Of a stretch of 64,000 bases of DNA, positions 38,276-49,972 are shown piece after piece. The stretch lies in assembly GCA_016785225.1 (NCBI GenBank), contig JAFBJZ010000407.1:806001-870000 (forward strand), written 5' to 3'. Position 1 is the stretch's first letter; every line of letters begins with the position of its first letter. The notes under the pieces were generated by a model that had not been told where the DNA came from, did not search any database, and was given only the letters and a program-made list of their open reading frames with translations. Made by a program: the position numbers and the translations under genes. The DNA is from Psettodes erumei (Eukaryota; Chordata; Actinopteri; Pleuronectiformes; Psettodidae).

Positions 38276-40494
38276 CATTTAACTTTGTACTTTTATCTGA
38301 GCACATTTTTACACAAGTCATCTTACTTCTACTTGAGCAGAATTTCCTTTATCAGTAGTGAGATTCATGTGCTGCAGTAACCATATCATCTCATTTCCAG
38401 TTTTACTGGTTGCACTTTTTGTTTCTGTGAAATCTTTATTCCAGCTGGTCTAGACGACCTTTATTCGGACCAACAGTGCGTATGTTCACATCTAAGAAGT
38501 TTGATTCCTGAACGTGATTTGTTTTGGCCTCAAGGCACCACAGTAAAGATATCAGGGGAGATGTACTGAGTGTACACAGCATTGAAAATCAGCTCAGGAC
38601 CAAGTGCAGATGCTCTAACTCTGCTACTCTCGCAACTACAGGGTACAATAGATTCATGTTTTCTTAACTGGATGGACTCGAGAGGAGGCCAGTTACGGCA
38701 GAGGGCACAAGAGAAAGTTGAGACAAAAATTACATTTGAGATTAAGTTTACACACTTTCTCGAAACACCAACCTACAGATGTGGTTTCGTAGGTCTGGTT
38801 GGCTCATTGTGGGTAGAGTGGACTTATAGTAACTACGACACTGCAACAATTTTTTCTACTCTGGTTCAGAGCAAAGAGGTGCAGGTGTGAATGCGTTTCA
38901 GGATTTTTGCATCCAGACCCACACTAAGTCCATGCTCCTTTCACCTTAATAACAGGGCAAAGCTTCTCTCTTCTACAAACACAAACCATCTCTGCTGCAA
39001 CCTGAGTGGGATAAATCTACAAGCATGTGGACTAATAGGAAATCTCTCAGCCATGCATCATGAAGTTTGAAGGATCAAACTGAGGAGAAAGAGGGGAAAA
39101 TGAAAATAAATGAGGTATAAACACACACTGGATGAATCTCTGCTTTCGAATCTGCGTAAACACTGGTTATTCATTATCAAATGGGCAGTTTAATTGGTGG
39201 CAGAATATATGCCAGCAAGCTGTTATATGAAAAATCATACAACAGCTTTGACAGAGGGTCGATTCCTCCACGAGTTCTTTTGAGAAATGACTTCCGCTGT
39301 TATGATTAGGATCGTAAACCAGCAGGAGCCCGCAAACTGGCTGGTGTGCCTACATATGGATTATAGGGAATTTGCATCTGTTAATCAAGCTTGTCGGAAA
39401 CTGTATAAATAACAATTGCCGATTGCTGTGGATGAAACTAATTATCCTCATTCTTTATTAAGCAGTGTTTGCTAATCCTTCTAAAGATACTCTGCAGTGG
39501 CATTCTTCCAATGTTCGCCCCTGCAGTCAGCCAGTCACGAGAGAGAAGCCAGTGTTTTGCATGTAAACTTCATCAAATCCTGATTGTCCTATAGCAGACT
39601 TGGCCATCTACTGTATGTGTGTGGAGTTTAGTCCAAGAAGGGCCCTGGAGAGATTTCCCACAGAGACAAAGATCAGCTACGGAAGCTCAGAAAGATATTG
39701 ACTTCTCATTTCATTATTTTACAATATCGAGACATAGTAGGTTTAATGTGTTATTTTTTATTTTGGTCAACAGAAAGTCAAAGAAAAAAACAGATTACTA
39801 CAAAGTGATCAAAATGAATTCTATATGTAAACACAATACAACTTACAAAATTGGCTTGAGTACTCACCACCTTACAGCACACCTATATCATCACTGTTGC
39901 AGCCAATATAAGTAGGAAAATAGACTTCAGCTGTGTGTAGTTAAGAGCTTTCAATAGATTGTAGCAGCTGTTTCCAGAAGGTTCAACCTCTGGTGAGGCC
40001 GTACTGTGGCAAACCCTTTGGCAGGGAAAACAAAGGAGCACTCTAAGCAGCTCCATGGATGCTTAATCATTTAAAAATCATTGAACATGCCTCAGAGTCC
40101 AGTTAAATCAATTATTAAGAAATGAAGAGAGCATGGCACTGCTGTAAATCTTCTGTGAGACCTGTGACAATGGTGAAAGAGTTCCAGCCCTTATAGGTTC
40201 AGATTGGAGAAAGTGGTGCAGCTTAATTGGAGAATTGCATAGGCTGGAGCGAAGTTTTTTTTTCTGTTCATCAGTGTCAAAGCCACATTAAATCTATTTT
40301 GATTGAGTGCCGTGAAACAATAAATCACAAAACCTTCCATTGATAATGATTCTTTTTATGGGCACTGTATTGGAGCTCCTGTTGTGATGAAGGGACCCCG
40401 TGATGTCAGGGACCCTTCACAACCACCCATGAAAGACGTGCATAATTCAGGTCAATTTATGGCAAAGCCACTTGCCGGCTGATGAGCTGTCGAA
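38276..40494. other. Intergenic DNA with a possible enhancer-like segment at 39160-39470
   Basis: No coding. The segment at 39160-39470 is non-repetitive, carries an exact octamer ATTTGCAT at 39370-39377 and several TAAT/ATTA cores (GTTTAATTGG, AACTAATTATCC). It could be a conserved non-coding element. This is inference. Confidence 0.35.
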
Positions 40495-40497
40495 AAA

Positions 40498-40523
40498 AAC
40501 AACAACAACAACAACAACAACAA
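40498..40523. repeat. (AAC)n microsatellite
   Basis: About eight AAC/ACA units between A-rich ends. Confidence 0.85.
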
Positions 40524-40950
40524 AAACCTAAGAACAAAACTGGGCCTCTAAGGGCAATAAACAATCCTGGCTAACAAGCCTCTTCTGGCAACATGGAGCA
40601 CAAATAAACACAACAGTGTTGGCAGATCAAATAAAAGCAGACAAACAGAAAAGTTTCATGCGAAGGAGGTTGTTAGTAAGGCACACAAATCATATGCACG
40701 CATCGTGGGAACTTAAATGTGCTTTTGACTACAGGGGTGCCGCATATAAGCTGGAGTCAATGAGACTTGCTGGAGTAGGCATGCACACAATTATATAATC
40801 AACGCCATATTCTCTTACACTCATGAATCATTTTTGAGATTTTGGGCTCTCCGCTGTTGCCTGCCATCCATACAGTGTCTGTGCACCGCAGCTCCTGGTG
40901 GAGCTGAGCCTTCGAAGGCTGGCTAACAAGCAGGGGTTGGGAGGTGGTTT

Positions 40951-40971
40951 GGGGGGTGGGGTGGGGGTGGG
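40951..40971 (+). other. G-quadruplex motif
   Basis: Four G-runs of 6, 4, 5 and 3 bases are separated by single T bases. This is an ideal short-loop quadruplex sequence. No gene lies nearby, so no role is assigned. Confidence 0.75.
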
Positions 40972-42280
40972 CCTTTCCTCTTCAAAAGAGGCTTGATTTG
41001 CTGTGATTTAAGCTCACAACTTATTCAGGCTAAAGTTAGGGCGCATTTTGTAGGATCTGTGGGAAATTCGAAGGTTTGTTGTGGTGCAAAATCACAAGGA
41101 AAACATCATAAAAAGCTCTGAGCCAGAAAATCAACACATCACTCTACTGAAGTGCTGAGCAGAGAGCCATCTTTGTGAAAATTGTCCCACGTGTGAGTCA
41201 TCATGCCTTTACCCATGAGTGTCCAATTTGCATAACTACAGTTGCAACCACCAGGGACTGTCTGTTTCTCTAAGCCAAGCTCTGTCCTATCTTGTTTCTC
41301 AGTAGTTCCAGTCGTCACCAAGGGAAATACTACCATCATCTCTGTGCTTGATACTGTACAAGGTTCGGGATTACCAGATGCCAACATAATTAGATCATGC
41401 AGAATCTCCCTCTCGCTTCCTGATTGATTCTCCAGGAGGGTCACGCTGTCGTTCGCATTTCACACCTCTGCATCTATCACACCTTGTATGACTTCTGTGA
41501 CAATGAATTTTTGCAACCATCTGTTACCTGTATGTGCTATGTGCATGATATCCCTACAGACAGGGTGCTTATGGCAAGTTAGTCAGGTCTCCACTTTTTC
41601 CTCATGGGAAGGTTCACTTTGAGGTTTGAAGGCCATGTGATTGATCCATTGGCTAGGAGCAACCTCTCCTGACCTCAGCCATAGAAAGGTTGCCGGAGCT
41701 GCTTTAATACACTTTTCCACTACCTCCACCCCCGAGTAGGAACAGATGGTGAGTTTTGGCAGCTTTCTGTTGGCTGGAAAATACCTTTTTGATTGAGATG
41801 CCCATTCTTTTGCATGTCTGAAAAATTATGTGTAGAGAGCAAACTGTGAAGAAAAGCGCGGAAGCAGAGCCAAGTTTTTATCTTGCTATGTATGCAATGT
41901 CTTATGGACCATCTGGATGCTTTATTTGGCTGTTCAGGTTTCACTGCGCCTCCAAGAAGTTGTTGTAAAAGTCAGAGTCAGTGAGTACAACTGGGTTTAC
42001 CCTTCACGCCATCCAGACAAATAGTCCAGTTAAGACTGTGGATGCTGTTTCTGTGTTTATTGCGGTGGTATCTTATCTGAATAAAGAGTAAATGCCTTTA
42101 TTTTGCTGCTGTTCTACATTAACTGCAGTAATCAGCTAATGGCCAACTTTGGTCACAAACCACAGGACTCTTCAAGGCTGTGTTACAGTCACCATTAGTC
42201 TTATATTGGTAGTGACAGTGCATGTGCGCTTGGGTTTCTAAGTGACTCCTGGTAGTGTCCCCTCTAATCCAGTAATTGGC
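40972..42280. other. Intergenic DNA, no gene seen
   Basis: Opposed frames near 41139-41444 overlap and lack domains. Nothing was recognised. Confidence 0.5.
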
Positions 42281-42342
42281 AGAGAGAATCAGAGAGAGAG
42301 GGGGAGTGGGAGAAGGAGGAGGGAGAGAGAGAGAGAGAGAGT
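42281..42342. repeat. GA-rich microsatellite
   Basis: Interrupted GA/GGA repeats ending in a pure (GA)n run of about 10 units. Confidence 0.85.
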
Positions 42343-43711
42343 GCCTGTATGTGTGTGAGAAGACACAGAGAGGATTGACCCTTTTCTCTCCTTCTCTAAT
42401 TAGCAGTATTAGACAAAGAGCCCTGGGAGAAGACAGATTGTATCCCATCTCGAGTGTGAGATCACTCATGTTGGAGTGGCCCTCTGAACAAACCCAGTGC
42501 AATGCAACCCTGCATCTGAAGCAATGCTGGCAACACAGCTCCTGTGGCTCCAGAAGCATGTGGGCAGAACCACTGTGGAGTTATCGACACATCACCGACA
42601 ACTGAGCTGGGATGGATGGGAGATAAAATCAGTGAGATAACTATTTGATATCTGGGACATTAGCATATAGCGGTTTTTATCATGGTTTTCACTGAAAAAC
42701 AGCTGCCTGCTGTGACTGGCAATTTGATCAACAGTAATGAGACCAAACCAAACTAGTGATGTGCAGAGCAAATCTTCTTTGTTCTGAATCGCTAGAATCG
42801 GGTCATTAAAAAACCAAAAAAAAAAACCAAACAGTGCTCCAACTCTGGCTCAGTGAACTGAAATATGGCTTCGGAGCCAAATATCGGCGGTATTAGCTTC
42901 CACTGACAGTTCATCATTACTATTGAACATGGTCTTGGTCTGATTCTAACGGTTTGAGCATGTGCCTGTCACTCATGGCTCATGTTCACTGTGTAGTGAA
43001 AGAGTCTGAGACAGTTTCAGGAGCTGCTAACAAGCTGAGCTTTTCAGTTTTTGTCATTTTCATTCATAAATATTTTCGTCTGCCATTATCATTACCATTA
43101 TCACTCACTCACATCCTTGATAATGTCAATAGCTGTGCTCACTCCACCTGGCACCGCACATCAATTGAACAATTTGGGAAAGACGTCGATGAGTCATTAT
43201 CCCTGTTTCTGGGCTGTCACATCCCACCTCCCTCTGCCTACTTGGAGACATATCAAAAATAGAGCTGAACATGAAAATCAATGGATTACCCCTCATGGCT
43301 ATAACTCTTGCCAATAAAACGATCCCACATGAAGTGGATATCATACATATTGCACAATGGAAAAACTGGTTTATGGATGACATCTCTATAGAAAATGTTT
43401 CCATGTCAATCTAAAACACACATGTTGTCCTACGCCCTTGATTTCTTACAGTGTTGATTCCATTATCTGTCCATAATAAGACATACATTCCCACCTAAAT
43501 CGACATACACACATAGAAAGAAAGCTAATAATTGGTTCTATTATTATGTGATTATATTTTAATACTTTTATTTATTTACAAATTGCTATGGCTGTCCTAA
43601 GTGTTATTTCTGTTATTGTTTTGATGGTTATTATGATTTTAATCTTTGGCAGTGGTATGGGTATTGCATTATTTTATAATGCATATAACAAACATTTTTA
43701 TTTTAGTAATC
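42343..43711. other. Intergenic DNA, no gene seen
   Basis: No recognisable exon. The - strand 146-codon frame at 42119-42559 runs through the GA repeat and is spurious. Confidence 0.5.
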
Positions 43712-43716
43712 ATTTT

Positions 43717-43757
<41 letters not shown>

Positions 43758-43763
43758 CATCAT
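43712..43763. repeat. T-run plus (ATT)n microsatellite
   Basis: A run of about 17 T followed by about ten ATT units, ending in ATCATC. Confidence 0.9.
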
Positions 43764-44311
43764 CTGGTGATGGTGGTATTGATAATGATAGAGATGATAG
43801 TATTAATGGGGTGGTTCTCAGCCATGTCCCAGGCAGCTGGATTGGGCTGATTTGGGGTGACCTGATGGATCTCTGTGGAGCATCCAGCATGCGGGGGGGG
43901 CTTGTTCACCATGTTACAACAAAGTCATCAGAACTGGTGACAAAACCCAACTCTCTAATAAACAGGCATCTTCCTCAAGCTCTGGGAGTGACCAAATCAG
44001 AACCAACACCAGCCCAAAAAAATTTTAACAAACAAAACAACAGCATTGGAAACATGGCAATAATGGCAGTGAAATGACTGGAAACTCGAAAGGCAGTAAT
44101 GAAAATACTGTTGATCCAGCATGTCTGACCTGGCCAGCCAATTCAGGAGATCCAATATAACACCTGCTTCACTGCCAGTCGCTGGGTAGACCTGTTGCTT
44201 ATCATAGCTTTATTATGATCAGTGGTGATGTTTTTTTCTCTTCTTTTTAGTAATTAATTTGGTCCCACTTAGATCACCAACAACCTTTCAGGCATACATA
44301 CACACATACAG
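43764..44311. other. Intergenic DNA, no gene seen
   Basis: A 143-codon frame starting at 43646 is generated largely by the ATT repeat and has no domain. Confidence 0.5.
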
Positions 44312-44326
44312 TGAGAGAGAGAGAGG

Positions 44327-44360
<34 letters not shown>

Positions 44361-44365
44361 GAAAG
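44312..44365. repeat. (GA)n microsatellite
   Basis: About 54 bp of GA units with a few AA interruptions. Confidence 0.9.
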
Positions 44366-45323
44366 TCACTTTGCTTTCTTGTTTCCTGGCCAGACTCTTA
44401 TTAATTGTCCCGTCCTGTATTTATTGTTTTGTTTTCCCTGTGTTGTCCTGTCAATGCCTTTTCTCCTGCAAATAAAACCCTCCACTTATTTATATTTTTT
44501 TCTGTTGCTGCTTTTGTCTGTGCCACTAGTAATGTGATGTGTTGTCATGTTTACTGTTGCAGAGTAATTTACCTTTCCAGACTGGAACACACGTTCACTC
44601 ACTAACTAACTGGCAACGAATCACATTTGCTTGCAGGGAAACACTGACTCATGTATCCCTGAATGTTTGTTTGCATCTGACTCAGAGCTCAACTTAACTG
44701 AGAAAAGGATGGATTGTTTCAGAAAGTAATTCAGTTCAGTTTGTTCACCCAAAAGATGTGTTCTTTTGAACAAACCTTCCAGGATTGCTGAAAAGGAAAC
44801 CCACCCATTACAACTCTGATATTATAAGTGTAATGTGGGTCAATGTGAGCCCAATAGCCATATATCCATATTCATATTAGCCATATATTCAGATAATGAC
44901 CTCAAACCTATCAGATCTTCACCCTTTAAAATTGAGGAAGGAAAATGTGTCTGTCTGAGAATCGCAATCCTTCCTGAATTTGTTTTCCGGTTTAGTTCAC
45001 TCATTCTGTGAATGTGTAGCCAATAGATCCAGGGCAATTTTCAGAGATGCACCGAGACAATTGCACGAAAAGAAAACCCATCCTCCTTTGATTCCTGTTT
45101 CAGAGGTTTTAGGAGGATCTTTTTGGGAGGAAGATACAGTTAATCTGAGGACAAGAACTTCTCTGTAGTCTGTAAAGCGTAAGAGCCATATTCATCAAAT
45201 GAATACACCCAAACCTGTGATTATCTTAACAAACAGCACTAAGCTGGGTAAAATAATGATTTTGTAACATAAAACTACTGATGGATGGAAAATGTCTTTA
45301 CCATTAGTCTCATCTTGCATGCC
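44366..45323. other. Intergenic DNA, no gene seen
   Basis: No recognisable coding or structured sequence. Confidence 0.55.
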
Positions 45324-45344
45324 TATATATATATATATATATAT
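45324..45344. repeat. (TA)n microsatellite
   Basis: About ten TA units, followed directly by a short GA run. Confidence 0.9.
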
Positions 45345-46029
45345 GGAGAGAGAGAGAGGTGTTCTTTTCTTTCTGTTGATCCCATATTGAAAACTGCTGA
45401 AGATGATGCCTGAAGGCTTATAGAGAGGGAGGGGCAGGGGGATAAGGCTGCCCATACATACCAATGACATTGATCCCTGAGCAGGGCCTGAAATAATGCT
45501 GAGACGGCCATATGCACATTTTTTATTCCGGCAAGAAAAGTCCACGATGTTCCAACATCAAGTTGTCTCTGAGCTATTTTGATGAGCTGGGCAGTATTTG
45601 GGATGAGTGTGGCATTTCTGTGTCCTTCAGTTTTAATACAGCAGCAGAGTCGGCTGTGGACTAGAGAAAAGGCCTTTTATTGTGTTAAGCAGCAGTGATC
45701 CAAAAAAAAAGGACCCTTCACTGCTCCCAGGACATTCTCCCCAAGGATCCCATCGTTCTACCAGGCCTTGAATCACAATGCACCCGCGCGCTCCCTCCAG
45801 GGACCAAACACAGCTTTATTGTAATATCTGCTCACACTTTCATGTACAGCCTTACATGTGTGTGAGCATCTGTTAATATTTCATCACTTTGTATTATCCA
45901 TATTCTCGAACTGATGCAATATTTAATACACGTGCGCCAACAGGTTTGTTTTACTGCATACAAATGCTTTGCAGTTGGTGCTTAAAATGCTTGAGGACTG
46001 GCTGTGGATTTATATTTTCGAATTGTCCA
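45345..46029. other. Intergenic DNA, no gene seen
   Basis: No gene was recognised. An A-run lies at 45702-45710. Confidence 0.5.
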
Positions 46030-46242
46030 CTCATTGCAGGGTTGGGGGTCCAATCCCTGGCTCCATCTGCCCATGCACCGAAACATCCTTGAGCGAGACA
46101 CTGAATGCCAAGTTTTTTCCTGATGGCAGGTGAGCACTTTGCATGGCGGCTCTTCCTCCACTGTTGTGTGAAAACAGGTGAATGAGAGGCAAAAATTGCA
46201 AAGTGCTCTGTAAACTGCACTACATAAGTGCAGCCCATTTGC
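46030..46242 (+). mobile_element. SINE-like dispersed repeat
   Basis: It reads GGTTGGGGGTCCAATCCCTG (a tRNA B-box-like GGTCCAATCC), CATCCTTGAGCGAGACACTG, TTGCATGGCGGCTC, GGTGAATGAGAGGCAAAAAT and ACTACATAAGTGCAGCCCATTT. This block order is that of a very common teleost repeat with a 'GTGTCCTTGGGCAAGACACTGAA' core. It is diverged and has no clear target duplication. Whether the family is a true SINE or a DNA MITE I cannot say from sequence alone. Confidence 0.6.
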
Positions 46243-46592
46243 TTTTTGAAATATTAATAGTATGTATTCTTCCTTTATAATTTACATCCATTGAAATAAA
46301 ACATATATTTAGCTCTTTGTAACCATGACAACCTAATATGATTTTTTTCCCACTGAAGACGTTTTGATGTTTTGCACGCCACAGTTAGAAATAACATGAG
46401 CTCATTTCAGGGTCCTGGTCTCATTCACTGTCACATTAGTTGTGTTTCTTTCCCAATGTATCATAAATTGTAACCAAATTTTCAACTTTCCATCCACGAC
46501 TGTTACAGGAATATTAGTTAATATCAATTCACTGACTCTACTACTATTACTAATTACTACTTAATTTATTATTTGCTTTCTTTACTTTGTAG
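46243..46592. other. Intergenic DNA, no gene seen
   Basis: AT-rich filler between two repeats. Confidence 0.5.
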
Positions 46593-46930
46593 TGTCTTAA
46601 GATCCCATGTATGGTGTGTTTCCGGGAATATCCTGAGGACAGGGATCCCAGGGTCAAAGCCCAGGAGCTAAAAGTGGAGGAGACCTTAAAAGTATTGTCC
46701 TCATTAAGGTATCCTTATGGATTACCTTGTATAGAATGAGTAAGTTTTCTATATAAGTGGGTATTTAGAGCCACTTTGGGAGAGATTCACATTGGTCCTG
46801 AATCCTCCAAGCAGTCCATGGTGCTTGTCATGATGCAGTACTTCTTGTAATAAACTTCTATTTACGAGCAAGACGGTGTCAGCGGAGATTCCTTCATCAT
46901 CTTCACATCATCGCAGCTCAAGAAACCACA
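46593..46930 (+). mobile_element. Possible solo LTR of a retroelement
   Basis: It starts TGTCTTAAG and ends near ACCACA, the TG...CA form. A TATATAAG box lies at 46750-46757 and an AATAAA at 46849-46854, about 100 bp apart. A segment reading AAGACGGTGTCAGCGG follows. The order U3-TATA-R-polyA-U5 fits a long terminal repeat. No target duplication was found at these boundaries and no internal coding region adjoins, so it would be a solo LTR. The exact ends are uncertain. Confidence 0.38.
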
Positions 46931-49900
46931 ATTTCCAGAGAAATAAAGACTCTGCTATACAATAATGCAGTGTTTTGATGCATATGTTACATCCATTGAC
47001 ATACGGTAACATCGTTACTACTACTACTACTGTGCAACCCCACCCCTGTCATTCCATTGTTTCCCCATAAGAGGCAGCTCCAGCAGGCAGACATCCTCTT
47101 TACATGGACTCATAATGAAGGTCAATCTGAAGCCATCATTCTCCGAAGTCTCTGCAGGGAAGCTACTGTTTGCTCCCTTGTTTGACACTTCTCTCTCTCA
47201 CACACATGCACACACACAAGGAAGACACACTCTAAAGAACCTAACAAACAAAAGTATGCATATAAACACTCATGAGTGCGTGCAGACAGACACACTCCCT
47301 GTGACACAAAGCCAGCTCAGCACAGCTGTGACTCGGTTTGATATGAGCACGAGCATCCAGGCAGAAGAGGTCTTTTCCCAGCATCACTCATGGGTACAAC
47401 CTTTGATCCCTCTGTCTCTGTTGCTCTGCCTCATTTTGTGTGGCTCTGTCTCTTGTCCTGCATTTCCCTGAGTTTCACTCAGTCATCCCTTAATGGTTAA
47501 ATGTAGCATTTGAGATGTTAGTTGTAAGCTGTAGTAGGGGTAGTAACTTGCGATTGAGAGGGAGTACCACTGATGCTAAAATATCCTTTTATTTATTTAT
47601 GCTTCAACAGCTTTCAAATGTGCTTGGAACCAAATAAAAATTTCCTTTACACTGGCTTTGAATCATTTTCGACTGGCTTTATCATCACAATTTCATTTTT
47701 TATGGCTATTGGCTTTCATTGGCAAAAAAAGAAAATAAACCCTAATCCTTGTAAATGGAAGTTGTACGTCACTCGCTGTTGTTGTTTGTGTCATTGTTTC
47801 TATCATTATAGTTTAAAATGAAACAATCTAATTGTACAACAAATTTCTGTATTTTTGTAGACAGAGTTATTTGCTAATCCACATCTCTGGATAGAATGTA
47901 CTCAACAATATCCTTTTTGAAATTTAACATTATCATCAGCACTAAACAGTGCACTGTCTCACGGCTGTCATTGTTTTGCACCAGGAAAACGCATTGCGTG
48001 GTGGGATTGTTTGCAGAGTTTTTACTCTGTTGTGGAAAATTGTTTAATGACATGATACAGAACATAATTTTCACACTCAGAATTTAGACAGAATATAAAT
48101 TTCTTTCTCTGCTGCAGATTTTGTCTGAAAAACGAGGTTTTTAATTTGCGGAGCAGATCTGAACATGCTTCAGAATGTGTCCATATGTGAATGTGAAAAC
48201 ACTCATTACGAAGTCAGGTCTCATTACGAAAACTCTGGCCAGGCAATGACAGGCTGCCCCCCCCCCCGAAAATATGCATCATACACAGAGAAGATGAGAG
48301 GTGGAATAGCTTTGTTTACCTGGCAGCCTTCAGGCAGCTTTCAATCCCCACAGCGAGACACAAACAGTTGTTGGGAAATACAGTAGCTGAGGCAGTTTAC
48401 ATCATGTGGATATGGCCCTGAACGTATGGATGATGCAGAGCCTGGAGCGCTCATCAGCATCCGACAAACCGTGACACATAAAGCCTTTTTGCTTTCAGCA
48501 TCATCTACTGTTTGCTTTCTGTTTGTTCAATTATCAATGTCCACAATGTTGCTAAATTCATGTGCTGGGTTTTTTTCCCCCCACAGCTTGAGAGCTTCAC
48601 TAACGCACATGAAAACATCTCTCAGGAGAGACATGGAGTTTGAAGGAACTCTGGGTAATGAGCTGGAAAACTGCATTGATAATGTTGACTGTCACTCCCC
48701 GGACTGATGTGAATGTGTCAGGCTGGATAAATAACGTCTGTGGTGCGTTAGGCTTCCCTCCATGACCCTCTCACTAGTCGACATCTCACTGAGGCAGTTT
48801 AATGATGTAAACTCATAGTTGTGGGGGGAGGGGGAGGGTAACAGAAAGGGGGGGGGATTATTTAACTTGCATTTCACTTTTGTGCTTGCTGTGTAATAAA
48901 GTGCAAAGGAATCACACAAAAACAATTGAGCACTATCAGAGGTGCCTGTTAGATGTATCTATATCCAGTCCGACCTTCAATGGCTGGCAGACAAATCAAC
49001 CTTGTGGTTTTTATTAGCAGGGGTGTGTTCGGTGAGAAAACACACAGCGAAATTTGAAGAAAATATCCTCAGCTTCACCAATCTATGCAGAAATTGAAAA
49101 TGCAAGACTCCGAAATGGATTTTCTTCAACAGCAAAGATAAGGCCAACCTGGGAAACAAGCTTTGCTCAGGTGTGTGTGTGTTGGGGGGGCGGCACAGGA
49201 GATATCAAAGAGAAATGGAGGGATGGTTGAAAGGCCTATGAAAAATGGAGGGAAGGATGCACATCAGTATGACAGCCTATTTGGAGAATTTATGCTCTCA
49301 TGGTGCCCGTGTGTTCCCGTCACTTCCACGGGGAGGAACGTGTGGTTAAAAACCTGGCTGGATAAGGGGGCGAGAGGAGGACGAGGCTGATGCACTCGTT
49401 TTGTACCTCCTCAAGGAAAGCCCCTGCTTTGAGGAAACAGTCTCATATTGGCAGCTGTGACCCACTTTTGCACACTCATACTTGAGCTATGATATGCACG
49501 CTCACATGCATAACGCACGCCCACGCGTCCACACATGCTGTAACGCATCAGTGAAGAGGAAAACAGGCATCTGGAGACGTCGTCCTCCGGGAGGCATTGA
49601 CATGATTTGCGGGGGCTCGCCGCGCTTCCCATAACTTTGGTTGTGCGGCGTTCTGCTAGGTGACTTCCCTGGTGCTTTCACTGCATTGGCCGATGGCTGC
49701 ACAGCTAATTGGTGAAACACATGAGCGGCCCGGTGCAGGGAGCTGAGGAATGCACTGTGCCACACCGTAAAGAGGCATTTGAGACCCACACAATGTATAA
49801 ATAATCGCACATTAATGTTTTAGTCTATTTTAAGTGAAGGGGAGCATTTAAGTTCCTTGTGGCTCAGCTGGAGCTGAATCGACAAATGTCATCTTGATGG

Positions 49901-49937
49901 CCCTTGTTTGCAGTTGTAGATGGTTTTTGAATTCCCT

Positions 49938-49939
<2 letters not shown>
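46931..49939. other. Intergenic DNA, no gene seen
   Basis: Several 60-118 codon frames, none with a domain. A C-run lies at 48258-48267 and G-runs at about 48823-48855. Confidence 0.5.

Positions 49940-49968
<29 letters not shown>
49940..49968. repeat. (AC)n microsatellite
   Basis: About 14 uninterrupted AC units. Confidence 0.9.

Positions 49969-49972
<4 letters not shown>

Noticed and set aside
42119..42559. 146-codon frame on -
   Set aside because: It runs through a GA microsatellite and has no domain.
43646..44077. 143-codon frame on +
   Set aside because: Generated by the T-run and ATT microsatellite.
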